Positions 23,292 through 35,579 are shown, counted from the first letter of the stretch. The stretch: 64,000 nucleotides of DNA from Arbacia lixula (GCA_963669155.1 OZ022581.1:19968197-20032196); one strand, 5' to 3'. Notes: generated by a model from the letters alone, not told the origin. Translations and numbers: made by a program.

Positions 23292-24835
23292 CTGGGGCTG
23301 GTATAATCCAAGAAAGTACAATCCAGTATATGAGGTATAACAACCGCTTGTACTCCTCGATCCTAGCTAAACTCCAATCAGAACTGGTAACGATCTCTTC
23401 AAGCATGAAGTCATACAGTATTTAGCGTGACCGATGTCGAGTTGGTGTGGTGTGGCTCACACGGTATTATATCATTCAAAGTAAATACCAGTTTTTCCCT
23501 GGGAAATGGCTGTACATCCGCAAATCTTTTTTTAATTGATGTTCTTTATCTAGATGAAGTCAAATAAAAGTTATTTTTAACTATACAATGACGAGTATCC
23601 GTTTTTGGCAGGTTACCTAATCAGCTGTTCCATACTCTCGCACAAACCACCACTTTTGGTCATTGACCGTTGTTAGGTTATTTGGCACCCACACAACTTC
23701 TTCCAGTAGCTGTTTGTCACTTTGTTGTTGATTTTAATTCACCCTATGACAACAGCGACAAACTAATTTCCTTGAACTCCGTTGACGTCTTCCATTGGTA
23801 TTATAGAGTTCACTGATGGTAACTAGTGTAATTGGTTTGATTAGTGGGTTTGCAGTACCTCTGGCTGGCAGAAAATCAACATGGACAGGAGCAGGAATGT
23901 CGCGACATCGGCGCATGAAATCACACACTGTAAAAATACGCGGAGGCCGTTCCACGTGGTGAGTTCGGCGCCAAAGGTGAAGGGATCTTCACTGCCCAGC
24001 GGATATTCAGTGATTACTGTCCATTGACGCACTTAGGCATCCGCAGCTGAAGCTCGTATAACGGCGACCAAGACAAGTGAATTAAACACTTCCGGGTCAT
24101 TACGGTGACTCCAAGATCCCTCGAGACACAAAGAAGCGTCGCGGTAGTAGCCCAAAGACGACTTGAACCCCAACTTTTAAGATTCTTCGCGGCACTGGAC
24201 GAATGATTCGAGCCAAGAATACAAGTCCTCTCTGTACGCTTGCAGGAGTTTTGAGAGCCGCACGATGTACAGTGGACTAACATAAACTCAAGGATGAAAC
24301 CGCTACTCAAACGTACGTGGTCACGTACACTATGCAAGTCGCTTATGACGATACCGTTAGGATGGACCGTAATCAATGGAGGTGTATCCTTGTTGTCTCC
24401 GCGAGTGAATCATGGGCGCAGCTGACAGCTAGACTAAGTAGCAACGGATATTCCTCATAGTCGTGTCTCGACTATAATGTGAACAGGAGGAGTGTGCCGG
24501 GGAAGTGCCCATATATCATGATCACTGGACTATCGGGAGAGCTCGGGGCTGTCTATATGATCCGGAGCTGAGTGAAGTCGTGTCCATCTGATATCGGCTC
24601 ACATAATGAGGGGTTGGGTTCTTGTGAAGTCACGAAGAAGATCCTTGTTAACCCAGACTGGGTGCTAGTGTAGTATCTATGTGGGAGAGAACGAAACAAT
24701 TTCTGTTATTGCAAGGAGGTGGTTATTGCGATTAGACTATAAACATTGAGTCATTTTACACGTCATCGATCTTAATCACTCTTTACCAATATTGTTGTCA
24801 TCATCAGCACGCGTCACCATCATTATGATAATATT
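23292..24835. other. Non-coding, higher-complexity DNA
   Basis: Region of more balanced composition, possibly 5' flank of the gene represented by 23199-23291. A 120-codon minus-strand frame (24014-24376) lacks recognisable domains and splice borders and is not called. Confidence 0.35.
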
Positions 24836-24837
24836 AA

Positions 24838-24945
24838 CAATCGCCATCATCATCACCATCACCATCATCATCATCATCACCATCATCACCATCATCATAA
24901 TCATCATCATCATTATCATTATTATTATCATTATTATTACGTAAT
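24838..24945 (+). repeat. (CAT)n trinucleotide array
   Basis: CATCATCACCATCATCATC-type repeat grading into ATTATTATTATC. Confidence 0.95.
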
Positions 24946-26947
24946 CATCATCTTAATATTTTCAGTAGCAATAAATTCAACCCCATTTCCATGATAACTC
25001 TCTTCGTCATTATTATCGCAAGCCTAAAGGATTGAATTGTTTCTATATGCTAACACCTCTCTCCTCACCCACCTCCGCCTCCCCCATGCTGCCACGTGTT
25101 TGGCAAGACAATGAAACAAGTATGAGGATATGCCTTTATTTCTTGCTCATTTGTCGAAAAAAGGGCAAATGTTGCCGAGGAGATGCCGCGTTTTGATCAG
25201 GAGATTTCAAGTTTTGCCGAGGAGATGCCAAGTTTTGCCGACAAGCATTGCCAAGCGGACAAAACTTCATACCGGCATGATTCCGCCCACCTACCTGGTT
25301 AAAGACCGAACTCACTCTTACTCAGCATTGCTGAGACGTATTCATAACATATACTCTAAAGGTCGATTGCGTCTACCGTTGTATGGGCCACCGCATACGG
25401 AACGATCCGATCAGACGTACGGCACTACGACTAGCTGAATCGCAGGACCCGGTCATTGGATATGTGTAAGAAGGTGACGTCACCTTTTCCAGTCGTAGAC
25501 CGGACCGCACGATTGCAGAATCGTGGCAAAATCATGTCGTCTTCGGTGGCTTTGCCATTCCCCACGGGTGACATGTGGCAATATGGACGAATCTGGTCTG
25601 TTTGAACATGCACAAATATATGCATCTGTTGCGCAGATTATCAAGCAAGATCGCGTGATAATCCTATCACTGTTCTAATTGAGCCGTCAAAGAGTGAATC
25701 ATTATAGATTCGGGTTTGTTTTTTTTGGATGACGTAATGGTCGCTGTCAGTCAGTAGTGATACGACATGGCAGCTCTGTTTACCAGTCTGGGATAAAGCT
25801 ACACGGTGGATCCTGGAAAAAGTGTGATGATCAGATGAAACCATAGTTATATTCATAATCTTCGTGATCATAATCATCAAATAAGGAAACAAGTCAAATG
25901 TGTTTTATATATATATATCAATACGAATCCAGCATATATGTGTCTTATCCACAGTTTAATCATGATGGAATCGTATCCATCATGATTTAGACAGAAAATG
26001 TCATGTTTTCTCGAGGTGATTTTGCTCACTCTGGCAATGATGCAGCTCTGAAAATGTATGAGCTCATAATAAAGGCCTTGAACCCTCTGGCTCTGTACAA
26101 AGATTGAAGATGAAAGTAGAAAGATGATTTCGCGAAGGTCTCGTCTAGTTCCACTTTTGCTAAAACTTTTCAGGATTCTAGATAATTTTTCGAACAAGTC
26201 ATTTATATAAGAACTTCAACAGCAACAAACAACAAATTTGTAGCTTCAACATGTTAGAACAAAAAAAAACTTTACCGCGACAGAGAGGGTGGTAATGTGA
26301 GTGGTTATACTCCGGGAACTAAGGAAATATTCAATTTAAATTTAGTGCAAGATATATGATTCCACTGTGTGTTTGTATTTCAATGCGGCTGGAAATTACA
26401 TTTTGATAGCACAATGAACATGGGGTTGGCTTCAAAAAATACAACTCTCCAGAAAGTGCATGAGCTCACTGAATGAAACGTCTTTCATCACCCGCCTATT
26501 TTTGCACAAAAGTAGATTAAATTGCAATCAGATTGAATTCATATCTAATAATCTCCGGTAATTTCATGGAACATTCGTTGTGAGTCCGAATCAATTGTTT
26601 ACGTCACTGACTTCATGACAAACGTTTGAGTGTCTCGTTGCTTCCGTGACAGAAAAAAATCCGTTTTGTCTCCGTCTCCTTTCCTTCCAACCTTCTATTA
26701 TTTTTGTTGTATTGCTATCAATGTGTAATACATTAACCTAAATGCCAACAAGCTCATACGTTTTAGAATATGCCACCTGGTTGTATTCTTTCGGGATATT
26801 TCAACCACTTATGGGGTCAAAAAGAAACGGAGAACAATAATTGAAGAGATTACTTTCAATTGATTTTTCACCACATATATGTTGTGCTGTTTATTGACAA
26901 CGTTTTCAGCCCAACGTTTTAATCAAAATTCAAATGAACGCTCTCAT
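24946..26947. other. Non-coding stretch
   Basis: A short imperfect repeat of about 24 bp (TTTTGCCGAGGAGATGCCAAG-like) occurs three times at 25165-25245. 26780-26830 (TGGTTGTATTCTTTCGG plus CCACTTATGGGGT) recurs at 43770-43815. No gene was seen. Confidence 0.4.
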
Positions 26948-27623
26948 TTAAAGGGTCCCTGCAATCAAAATGCATGTTGACTTATGTTGATTCAACTTAA
27001 TATGTATATCACAAAATCAGTAACGGCTTAATGGAAATATGTGTCCTTTATTTTAAAATAATTTTTCTATATTTTTTCTCAGCACTGATAAGCCCCGCCT
27101 CCAAAAATATCCTCCAACTCAAGATTCTTGTTGTGACATCATCACAGGTATAAATTAGCAAGATAATAGACATAATTTATGCACAAACTTAACATTGCAA
27201 TGACTACCTGCAAGTGTTTATAATGTCATCGCACGTTTATACAATGTATTTTCCCCCTTGGCATAGCTAGCACATTTCTGACATAAGGAAACGATTATTC
27301 CCAAATGAAAGGTTGTTAGGTTATATTGTGTGAAGACATGTGATGCTCTTGTGGGCAGGTGGGGGTAGTCATTGCAATGTGTAATTTGTGCATAATTCTG
27401 TCTATTATCCTGCTAATTGTTAACTTTGATGACGTCACAACAAGAATCTTGAGTTGGAGGAAATTTTTGGAGGCGGGGCTTATCAGTGCTGAGAAAAATA
27501 TAGAAAAAATTATTTTTAAATATAGGACACATAATTCCATTGAACAGTTAGTGATTTTGTTAAATACGTGTTAAGTTGCATCAACAGACATCAACATACA
27601 TTTTGATTACAGGGGACCTTTAA
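26948..27623. mobile_element. TTAA-flanked long-arm foldback element, copy A
   Basis: Bounded by TTAA (26948-26951 and 27620-27623) with termini AGGGTCCCTG / CAGGGGACCT. Two long arms are reverse complements: the left arm carries GATAAGCCCCGCCTCCAAAA, ACTCAAGATTCTTG and GACATCATCA; the right arm has the inverse at 27420-27500. A short non-repeated loop lies at about 27220-27330. TTAA target sites with A/T-GGG termini are the piggyBac signature, but no transposase is present. About 676 bp. Related copies: 29190-29833, 40840-41118, 48885-49457, 42694-42960. Confidence 0.88.
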
Positions 27624-28439
27624 CATATATATGTCACGTAAGAAGGCGTTGTAAGTTCCCTCGCGAAGATCTCACACGTTTATTTGAAAATATATATATC
27701 GAAATACCAAACTAGAACTACAATGTTTCCGCGCCAGACTTAGTAATATACACTTTAAGGTTTAAATTCTTTAACATATTTAATGAAACCTTAAAACTTT
27801 ATGAATTTAAGGTTTAAGTTCTTAAACTCAAGATTTGAGTTCCAACCTACACGTTTCAGGCCGAACTTTCTGTGACGTATTATGACAACAATGTGTGATC
27901 ATGATTCACATCCTGCTGCGCACAACAAACTTGGAGATCATATCTCGCTATCGCCCTCCAAGTGATCCTTGTTTGTTAAGGAGGCAAGCTTATCAACTGT
28001 GGGCATTATTAAATGTTAATTGTCATGATCTCCGCTTTGGAGAAAATGTTCGCTTCGAAGGAGAAGTTTCTTGCAGACTACACGAAGGACTTTCGAGATA
28101 TCTTCTAAGACGTGTCAGGGAGAAGAGTTTATCTCATGTCAAAGTGGAATGTATGAATGTAGCATAATCGTGATTATAATCTTCATTTGTGAAGGAGTGG
28201 GGAAGAAATATATTTTAGAAAGTCAGGACTGGTGGGATTCTACTTTTCTTTAATAAGAATCAAAGATTCAATTGATGCGAGTGAAAGCGCAGTTTTTTTT
28301 AATTGTGTCGTCAAACTACGTGACTAATGAATGCAGCACTTTATAGCGTGATGATGGAAACTTAAGGAACGACGCTCGTATAATCCAGGGTGAGGGGAAG
28401 AGGGGGAATGACAAACGGATGAAGGGAGGGGTGGATTAA

Positions 28440-28810
28440 TAGATTAATGGATGGATAGATGGCATTAGCCCAACACAAGGTATACCCTTTTTTGCTAATG
28501 CCTTCACTCAATTCTAATATGTTCATTGTCATTTTGCTTATTTTTTTTATTGTTCATAGTGTTACTAAATATCGTTTCTTATTGACTTTAGAATAAGTCA
28601 AAATAAATGAGGTGAACTGAACTTGGCGGATGGATGGATGGGTGGATGGAAGATTGGGGGGGTGGATGGATGGATGGATGGATGGATGGATGGATGGAAG
28701 GATGCATGGATGGACGGATGGATGGATGGAAGGGTGAATGGATAGATGGATGGATTGAAGGCTGGGTGCATGATTGGATGGATGGATAGATGGATGGAAG
28801 GCTGCATGCA
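28440..28810 (+). repeat. (GGAT)n tetranucleotide array
   Basis: Imperfect GGATGGAT repeat, densest at 28625-28805. A LINE-like tail (28540-28622) lies inside the wider tract. Confidence 0.95.
28540..28622 (+). repeat. LINE-like 3' tail
   Basis: Ends AATAAGTCAAAATAAATGAG followed by GTGAACTGAACTTGG. It matches the recurrent tail type at 2990-3093 and is followed directly by the GGAT array, as is common for LINE microsatellite ends. Confidence 0.45.
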
Positions 28811-28989
28811 TTGAAGGGATACATCAAGGTCGCAATCTTAATTTGACTGAGCATAACGGTCTTAAACAACACTACTTTTCATGAGGTTGTGATACGGATC
28901 CGTCCGCTTCCGGGGACAAGAAACAACCTCCCCGAATTAACCAGCTAGTGATTGGGAGACGCAGTTGGTACCATGAGGGAGAGGAAACG

Positions 28990-30460
28990 GGTTCAAATTG
29001 GTTCGACGAAAAGTGGTCCTTCCCCCCTCTCAAAATAGCTCCGGGAAATGCTACCCGTCACTTCTTTCAGGTTTGGTTAAAATAAAGTCATGTACCTTTG
29101 AGAAAAAGTAAATAATAAATGGAATTTGCCACCTGGGGCCATTTGGGGCGCCACCCCACCCCGCCCCTTGCCACTTGCGTACCACTATTTTAAAGGGCCC
29201 CTGTCATCAAAATGCATGTTGACTTATGTTGATGCAACATAACATGTACATAACAAAATCACTAACTGTTCAATGGAAATATGTGTCCTATATTTTAAAA
29301 TAATTTTTCTATATTTTTTACAGCACTGATAAGCCCCGCCTCCAAAATATCCTCCAACTCAAGATTCCCCCTGTGACATCATCAAAGGTAGAAATTAGCA
29401 GGATAATAAGCAGAATTTATGCACAAACTAAACATTGCAATGATTTCCTCCACCTGCCCACAAGATCATCACATGTCTTCACACAATACCATCTAACAAC
29501 CTTTCATGTGGGAATAATCGTTTCCTTATGCCAGAAATGTGCTAGCTATGTGATGCTATTATAAGCACTTGCAGGTAGTCATTGCAATGTTTAGTTTGTG
29601 CATAAATTATGTCTATAATCCTGCTAATTTCTACCTTTGATGATGTCACAAGGGGAATCTTGAGTTGGAGGATATTTTGGAGGCGGGGCTTGTCAGTGCT
29701 GAGAAAAAATATAGAAAAATTAATTTAAAATATAGGAGACATATTTCCATTGAACAGTTAGTGATTTTGTTATATACATATTAAGTTGCATCAACAGAAG
29801 TCAACACATATTTTGATGACAGGGGCCCTTTAAGAACTTAAGGTCCCTATTACCCATGGATCATTCCTATAAAGTTTGGTTAAAATCCAGTTATCTATTC
29901 TTCTAAAAAAGGGTCACAAATAAGAGGAAGTTGCCCCATGGGGGCATTTTTTGTTGAGGGGGGGGGGGCTACCCCTCCCCGCTCCTTGCCATTTGTGCCC
30001 CCCCCCCCATTCTAACAACTTAAGGTCCCTAATACCTAAGGATGGTTCCAGTTATTTATTCTAGAGAAAAAGTATTAGAGAAATAAACGAAAGTTCCCCC
30101 TTGGGGCGTTTTGGGATCTATCCCTCCCCCTTTCACAGCCCCTTGCAACTTGTGTCCCCAATAGAACAGTTAATGGTCCCTATTACCTCAGGATGATTCC
30201 TATCAAGTTTGGTTAAAATCCAGTTATTTGAGAAAATGTACAAAAATCCCCCCAGGGGCGATTGGGGGCTATCCTCCGGCCCCCTTACCAATTATGACCA
30301 CACATTTGAACAAGGTAAGGTACCTATTGCCTCAGGATGATTCCTATCATGTTTTTTTTTCAAGTCCGGCCGTGCGTTTTCGAAAAGCAGTATAAATAAC
30401 ATATAAAGGCCCCTGGGGCAATTTGGGGCTGCCCCAGGTGCCCCTGAAAATATTTTTTGA
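28990..30460 (+). repeat. Tandem array of ~130-150 bp units, interrupted by a MITE
   Basis: Each unit carries AAGGTCCCTATTACC, CATTCCTAT-A-AGTTTGGTTAAA, CAGTTATT, a GAGAAAAAGT segment and a CCC.TGGGGC.TTTTGGGG / CCCCTTGCCA segment. Recognisable starts are near 29060, 29840, 30025, 30170 and 30310. Copy B of the TTAA foldback (29190-29833) is inserted in it. Units are diverged, so this is an old array. Confidence 0.78.
29190..29833. mobile_element. TTAA-flanked long-arm foldback element, copy B
   Basis: Best-preserved copy: TTAA at 29190-29193 and 29830-29833, termini AGGGCCCCTGTCATC / GATGACAGGGGCCCT. Arms of about 250 bp pair almost continuously, including CAGCACTGATAAGCCCCGCC with its inverse GGCGGGGCTTGTCAGTGCTG. 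Length 644 bp. It interrupts an older tandem array, so its insertion postdates that array. Confidence 0.9.
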
Positions 30461-30911
30461 GATGCCTCTATATCTAATATTGTTCCAAATATGATTTTGA
30501 ACATGTGTTCCAAATTTGGTGCTTTTACACAAAAGTGCACAATTATTCACCTTATTTACCCCACTATAGCGCGCAAACCCGCTTATGGAGTTTGTTTGTT
30601 GCTTGTGTCCATCATAGGCCGCTTGTGTCCACATTTTCTTCCATATTACCGTTTGTTTCTTGTTTTCATCATCATGCGAATGTTTGGTAAAGAGATGCAT
30701 GGGTTTTTGGATACTCCTGGATGCAATATGGGGCAATTGCTCATTTCATTCGGGTTACTAACATATCTGTGTTTTTTTTTAGGCTTTCTATGTACGTTGA
30801 TCCGCCAACCCCTTTAAATTTCCCGCCATCTGCCATCTTAAGGATCGTTTCTGACCCGCCTGTTTCAATCAAGGAAACTGGTCACGTGTGACCATGGACC
30901 TAGCATGGATC

Positions 30912-31628
30912 AGGGAGGTGTTACGAAGGAGTAGAAACTCGAGCATAATATATGCAAACATCTGTATGGGTTCTAAAGCGTGCTCATGAATGTCAAAAGA
31001 ATTCCATAATCATGACAATGCTTTGATGTTCCATGTGCCGAGCCGACATTTAGCTGATTTTAAAATTTCTGAAATTTCTTTAATTTCCCATTTATCTGTA
31101 GACGTTTTGTTTTTGACAAATTTGTTTGCAAACTTTAAGGAAGTTAACGGCAGATAATGACAGATCCTTTACTCTGCTTTTGTTTCGAAAAGTATTGAGG
31201 AATCATTAAAAATCGGACATAAAAGCTATTTGTATCACTTACAAAATTGATCAATTTCTTCACTTTCCGACAACTTGTGCATTTGGGGAATTCAACCACT
31301 CTCAAAATGATATATTAAGCTGTGTATTATCATTAACGGCGTTTGTGTGTGTTTGCGTGAAACAGAGATATTTCACTTGAAAAACTTGTTTATTTGCGTT
31401 TGCTGATACCTGTTATGCTCATGGAAGTATTAATGCCATTAACAGAACGGGACAAGCGAAATGAGACTGTACATTTCTTTTGTTCTCGCCGTTGCCACAC
31501 AATCATGTTCATAATTGTTCAAACACCTGAACAGCACCTGTTGAGAACACATAACTTTTCAGCGGCTTGGCACATGGGTTCAAAGGAAGAAAATTGCTTC
31601 ATATCCTTCCATAACACATCCCTGGATC
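30912..31628. mobile_element. Foldback element, AGGGATGTGTTA family
   Basis: The left end AGGGAGGTGTTACGAAGGAG pairs with the right end CCTTCCATAACACATCCCT. Internal blocks (ACTCGAGCATAATA.ATGCAAACATCTGTATGG, AATGTCAAAAG.ATTCC) recur inverted at 36690-36765 in the second family member. A near-identical sequence of about 20 bp (CATGGACCTA.CATGGAT) flanks both sides, so either a long target duplication or part of the element. No transposase frame. Confidence 0.72.
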
Positions 31629-32490
31629 ATGGACCTATCATGGATGGACTGCGCTCGGATAGACTTCCTTTGATCTATGAGGTCCGCCGCCTCATAACAA
31701 TTCAAGACATTCAGGTGTTTTAAACAATTAGCTGTATTTCTAATTAGGTAGTGCCTTCCTCTGAATAATAAAAGACAATCTGTTTTGAGAAGCATGTCAA
31801 CCGTTCAGCCTTCGCTGGGAGCTCGTAGCTGATCTATTTACACACACTGTGAATTAGTTTTGGGGTGAGCGAAGGGGAATTTTGAAAAAACTTGTAGAAA
31901 GAATTTGGTCCGTAACTTTTCCGGACACCTCCGCACACGAAATTGAGATTGTTTCCATGAAAGATTAAACACTCAATAAACAATTTACAAGATATTTTTA
32001 AGGAAATATGATTCGGAAATGTGCGATATGGAGGCATTTCTCTGGCATGTTTTCTACAGTATTCTCCTTTTATCACAAAAACGAAGCAACAATATAATCT
32101 GAAATTCACAGAATCGTATCTTTATAAGATGTAATACTACTGCACATGCACTTCAGTTCATGAAGTGGTTCTGAAATCTTCTGCGCATACAGAATATATA
32201 TTCCTCAAAATGCATCCTACATTTTGTCATGCTTGTTTGGCGGCGGATCTCCCTCGATCAAAGAGCCAAACGCGTCAAATATTCCATTGTGATATCAATG
32301 CACGCGACTGCTGTAGGAATAAATTACACTTTGTGCTGACTCCATTCCTTACACCTCTCTGCCTGGATATACTTCCTTCGATCTGTGATGACCGCCGCCT
32401 CATAAAAATTCAAGACATTCAGGTGTTTCAAACAATTAAGCAAGAGTATTTCTAATTAGGTAGTGCTTCCTCTGAATAACAAAAGAAAAC
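31590..32490 (+). repeat. Direct duplication (31655-31790 and 32365-32490)
   Basis: Both blocks hold a CCGCCGCCTCATAA segment, AATTCAAGACATTCAGGTGT, TATTTCTAATTAGGTAGTG and CTTCCTCTGAATAA in the same order, with small indels. The intervening 32100-32350 is unrelated. Part of block 1 abuts the foldback element at 30912-31628. Confidence 0.82.
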
Positions 32491-32646
32491 AAGTAGGATG
32501 AAGGTGGGTAAATGATACGCGTGATTATGTAATAAAGAATGTTCAATAAAAGAGCCAGATGTGAGGATGGAATGAATGAGCGCATCTGAATAGGAAAGGG
32601 TTTAAGGTGAGAATAAGGGTTTTAACCGATAAGATGAATACGAACA

Positions 32647-32950
32647 TAAGAATATCAAGTTCAAGTTCAAGTTCAAGTTTATTCAAACCAATCAAGAAAA
32701 CAACATTTTAACAATTAATTGACAAAGAAAGAACATGATAGGTTTGGGACCCCGGAGAAAGCAGAGCTTGTGATAGGGGCCCCTTACAAGGTACAGTATA
32801 GACACACACACAAAAAAATATATATATATAACGAATGGAATATTTTGAAATTGAATTGAATACAAACTGAACTGAATTCCAAACAGAACTGAACCAAGGC
32901 AAATGGCTTTGTAGAGAATGCCATGCAGTCTACACTTCTCAACAAAGTGA
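32647..32950 (-). repeat. LINE-like 3' end with (TTGAAC)n tail
   Basis: On the minus strand the sequence ends TTGAATAAACTTGAACTTGA with further TTGAAC units (plus-strand 32657-32680). It is preceded by a GC-richer block (CCCTTGTAAGGGGCCCC, 32778-32794) like LINE 3' UTRs. No coding remains. Confidence 0.5.
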
Positions 32951-33701
32951 CATTCCTTGACTTAAAGATGTCTTACTTTCAGTTTGATTCAAGATGCAAC
33001 TTATTTCAAAAGTGTCCAAAGTTGTATTTAACAGCCAGCATAACTGATGTACTCCTAGCTCTCTTTCCCTCCCCCACTCTCATCCCTTTTTGATTCCCCC
33101 TTTTGAAAAAGGGGGAATCAAGCAATGTCATGACGTGTTTTGTCAAGCCTTTTCACCAAGTCATTTACATTCAGGAATTCGTAATGAGTGGTCGCTCGGA
33201 TCGGGGTTTATATGAAATGAAGACAACCATGCCTACTATGTATCACACCTGTCAATCAGCGGGTAATTGCCATCAGATCTATTAATAATGCATGAAGCTA
33301 TTGGCAGAAAATAATTTGTGGGCTGACATGTGTGCGGCACAAAGCCCATTGTTGTGTTCTGAATACACCGTTTTCGTAATGTAATTCACAACTTTCCCCC
33401 TAACTGCGTAGTAACGCGTTATTGCAGTCACCTGTATCTGGTCATTCAGATTCAATGGATGGAATGCACTTTGAATCTATTAGTTAGTGCTTAAGCGTAG
33501 TAACGTTTTGTTTGAACGACGTGAATAAAATTTGCATACATAAAGAAAATGGTCTATTAACTATCTGATACACACAGATTTAAAGCCCCAATTTTGTCCT
33601 AAAGTGAAAATATCATTAAATATTCACATGATTACTTCAAGGAAAGTAATTGATGAAATTTCACAAAACCTGTTTCTCAAAAAGTTGCATTTACAGTCTA
33701 C

Positions 33702-33990
33702 ATTGTAAAGTGTAAAAGATCAAGAGGAGGGAGTTGAGAAGGGGAAAATGAGAAGAGGGAAGTTACAGGGAGGAGTATGAAGCTTAACTAGGATTCAAAT
33801 AAAGTAGAAGGAAACTGAGAGAAAGAAAATGGGAGCGAGAGAGAAAAATAAAAGTGAAGGCTGTTGAAAGAGAGTAAGCTACAGAGGAACTCTCGACAGT
33901 CGAGACTGGCACTGTATTGTAAAGTGTAAAAGATCAAGAGAAGGGAGTTGAGTGGGGGAAAATGAGAAGAGGGAAGGTACAGGGAGGAGG
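33702..33990 (+). repeat. Direct repeat flanking the 21-bp minisatellite
   Basis: ATTGTAAAGTGTAAAAGATC followed by a GAGGGAGTTGAG..GGGGAAAATGAGAAGAGGGAA block occurs at 33702-33775 and 33915-33980. A single minisatellite-like half unit (CGACAGTCGAGACTGGCAC, 33893-33911) sits between them. Confidence 0.85.
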
Positions 33991-33991
33991 T

Positions 33992-34205
33992 ACTGGCACG
34001 ACAGCCGAGACTGGCACGACAGCCGAGACTGGCACGACAGCGGCCGAGACTGGCACGACAGCGGCCGAGACTGGCACGACAGCGGCCGAGACTGGCACGA
34101 CAGCGGCCGAGACTGGCACGACAGCGGCCGAGACTGGCACGACAGCGGCCGAGACTGGCACGACAGCGGCCGAGACTGGCACGACAGCCGAGACTGGCAC
34201 GACTG
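33992..34205 (+). repeat. GC-rich minisatellite, 18/21-bp units
   Basis: Two 18-bp units (ACTGGCACGACAGCCGAG), seven 21-bp units (with the extra CGG giving AGCGGCCGAG), then another 18-bp unit and a partial one. The units are essentially identical. Because 18 and 21 are multiples of three, every frame on both strands stays open (Gly-Thr-Thr-Ala-Ala-Glu on one, Arg-Cys-Arg-Ala-Ser-Leu-Gly on another). That is a by-product of the repeat, with no sign of a real gene. Confidence 0.96.
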
Positions 34206-35189
34206 GGAGAAAGTTTTAGTCTCCACCCTCTACCGGCCTTTTCGTGAGCAGAACGACCGTCCACTATGACGTCCAGAATGCAAGTGACTCCACAAGAAAG
34301 CGTAACAAAAACCCACACTAACCTCAATACATTTCTTGACCACGTTTCTTTTAAAATGCCAGTCAAGAATCCTACTGTAGGGTGGTTATTTGTTCTTTTG
34401 AAGTATCTTTTGTTTAGTTTATCTTTAGTCGTTTTTGGTATTTAGTTCAATGAAGTTGGTATTTAGCTCAGTTGTGTTTGGAATTATGTTCGTATTAATC
34501 TTATCAGTCATTATCCTACTTCTCTGATCACCTTTATTCCTTTCCTATTCAGATGTGCTTATTCATTCCATCCTCACACCTGGCTCTTTTGTTGAACATT
34601 CTTGATTACATAACTGCATAATCACTCAGATCATTTACCCATCATCATCCTTTTTGCTTTCATTGGTTGATTTGTTTAATAGGGTTACTACATTTTGTTG
34701 GCCTGCTCCATTCCTTTTATTTATATTGGGTTTTTTTTTACTTCATTTGAATATGCAAATGTACTTTATGTTAATTATGTTCATGTGAGAAAATCTTGCT
34801 GTGAGCAAAGAGCCCCAGAATAAATAATTGCACCCCAGGCATGTCAGGACTTCAAGTCTGCAAGACCTATTTTTGTGTTCCATCATGTAGTTCAAATGAA
34901 TGTAAAACTATATACGGCCAAAAATCTTGTAATCTACTGCTAACTGGGCAAGAAATGGTACGCACATTACACGTAGAAATAGTAATAACAGCGTGATCCA
35001 TCCTGTAAATGAATGCAAAACGAGTCGGACAAAAATCTTGGAACAAGATGGATTTGAACATGCAATCTTCTGTACAGGGCATTCCATTCATTTACAGGAT
35101 GGGGTATTGCAATTACTTTAAAAAGCCCTTTCACTCAAACGTATGGAAATAGTTATACATGTAGTCATGTGGTCAAGGTGGCTGTTTAG

Positions 35190-35330
35190 GCCATTTCGTA
35201 ATTACACCATGGTCGGACAATGCACTGAATAAATACTACTAGACTGCTGACTGGGATTTTTTCATGAAGCTGTGTTGGATGATGGATGTAAAGACAATTT
35301 ACAGTGTGCCTGGAATAACAATATAGTTAT
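35190..35330 (+). repeat. Dispersed repeat shared with 43660-43730 and 44075-44160
   Basis: Shared blocks are TTACACCATGGTCGGACA, CTACTAGACTxCTGACTGGG and TGGATGATGGATGTAAAG..ATTT. In the 43.6-44.2 kb copy the two halves are separated by about 350 bp of other sequence. Confidence 0.72.
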
Positions 35331-35579
35331 AGGGGGACAAGGTTGGGACAGAGGTGGAACCAGGTATGAACGAGGATATCTAGATAAATGGGAATGAATG
35401 GTGGAAGCAGCAAGAGCCTTCAGATGAGGACGTCAAAGAAAAGGCGACAGAGGGAGAAAACAAATCCGATGAGAGATGAGGGAAGATAATGAAAATAAAG
35501 AAAACGCGTCAAATGAGAGAGAGGGGGTGGGTTGGGGACATGTGGGGAGTAGAAAGTGTAGTAAAAAGAGGAGAGGAGG

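Noticed and set aside
24014-24376. 120-codon minus-strand frame
   Set aside because: No motif, no paired splice sites; composition resembles non-coding promoter-type DNA.
28620-28810. CRISPR-like regular repeats
   Set aside because: The pattern is an imperfect GGAT microsatellite in a eukaryotic genome, without unique spacers.
33788-34366. 192-codon minus-strand frame and companions
   Set aside because: Open only because the minisatellite unit lengths are multiples of three. Flanks are not protein-like.
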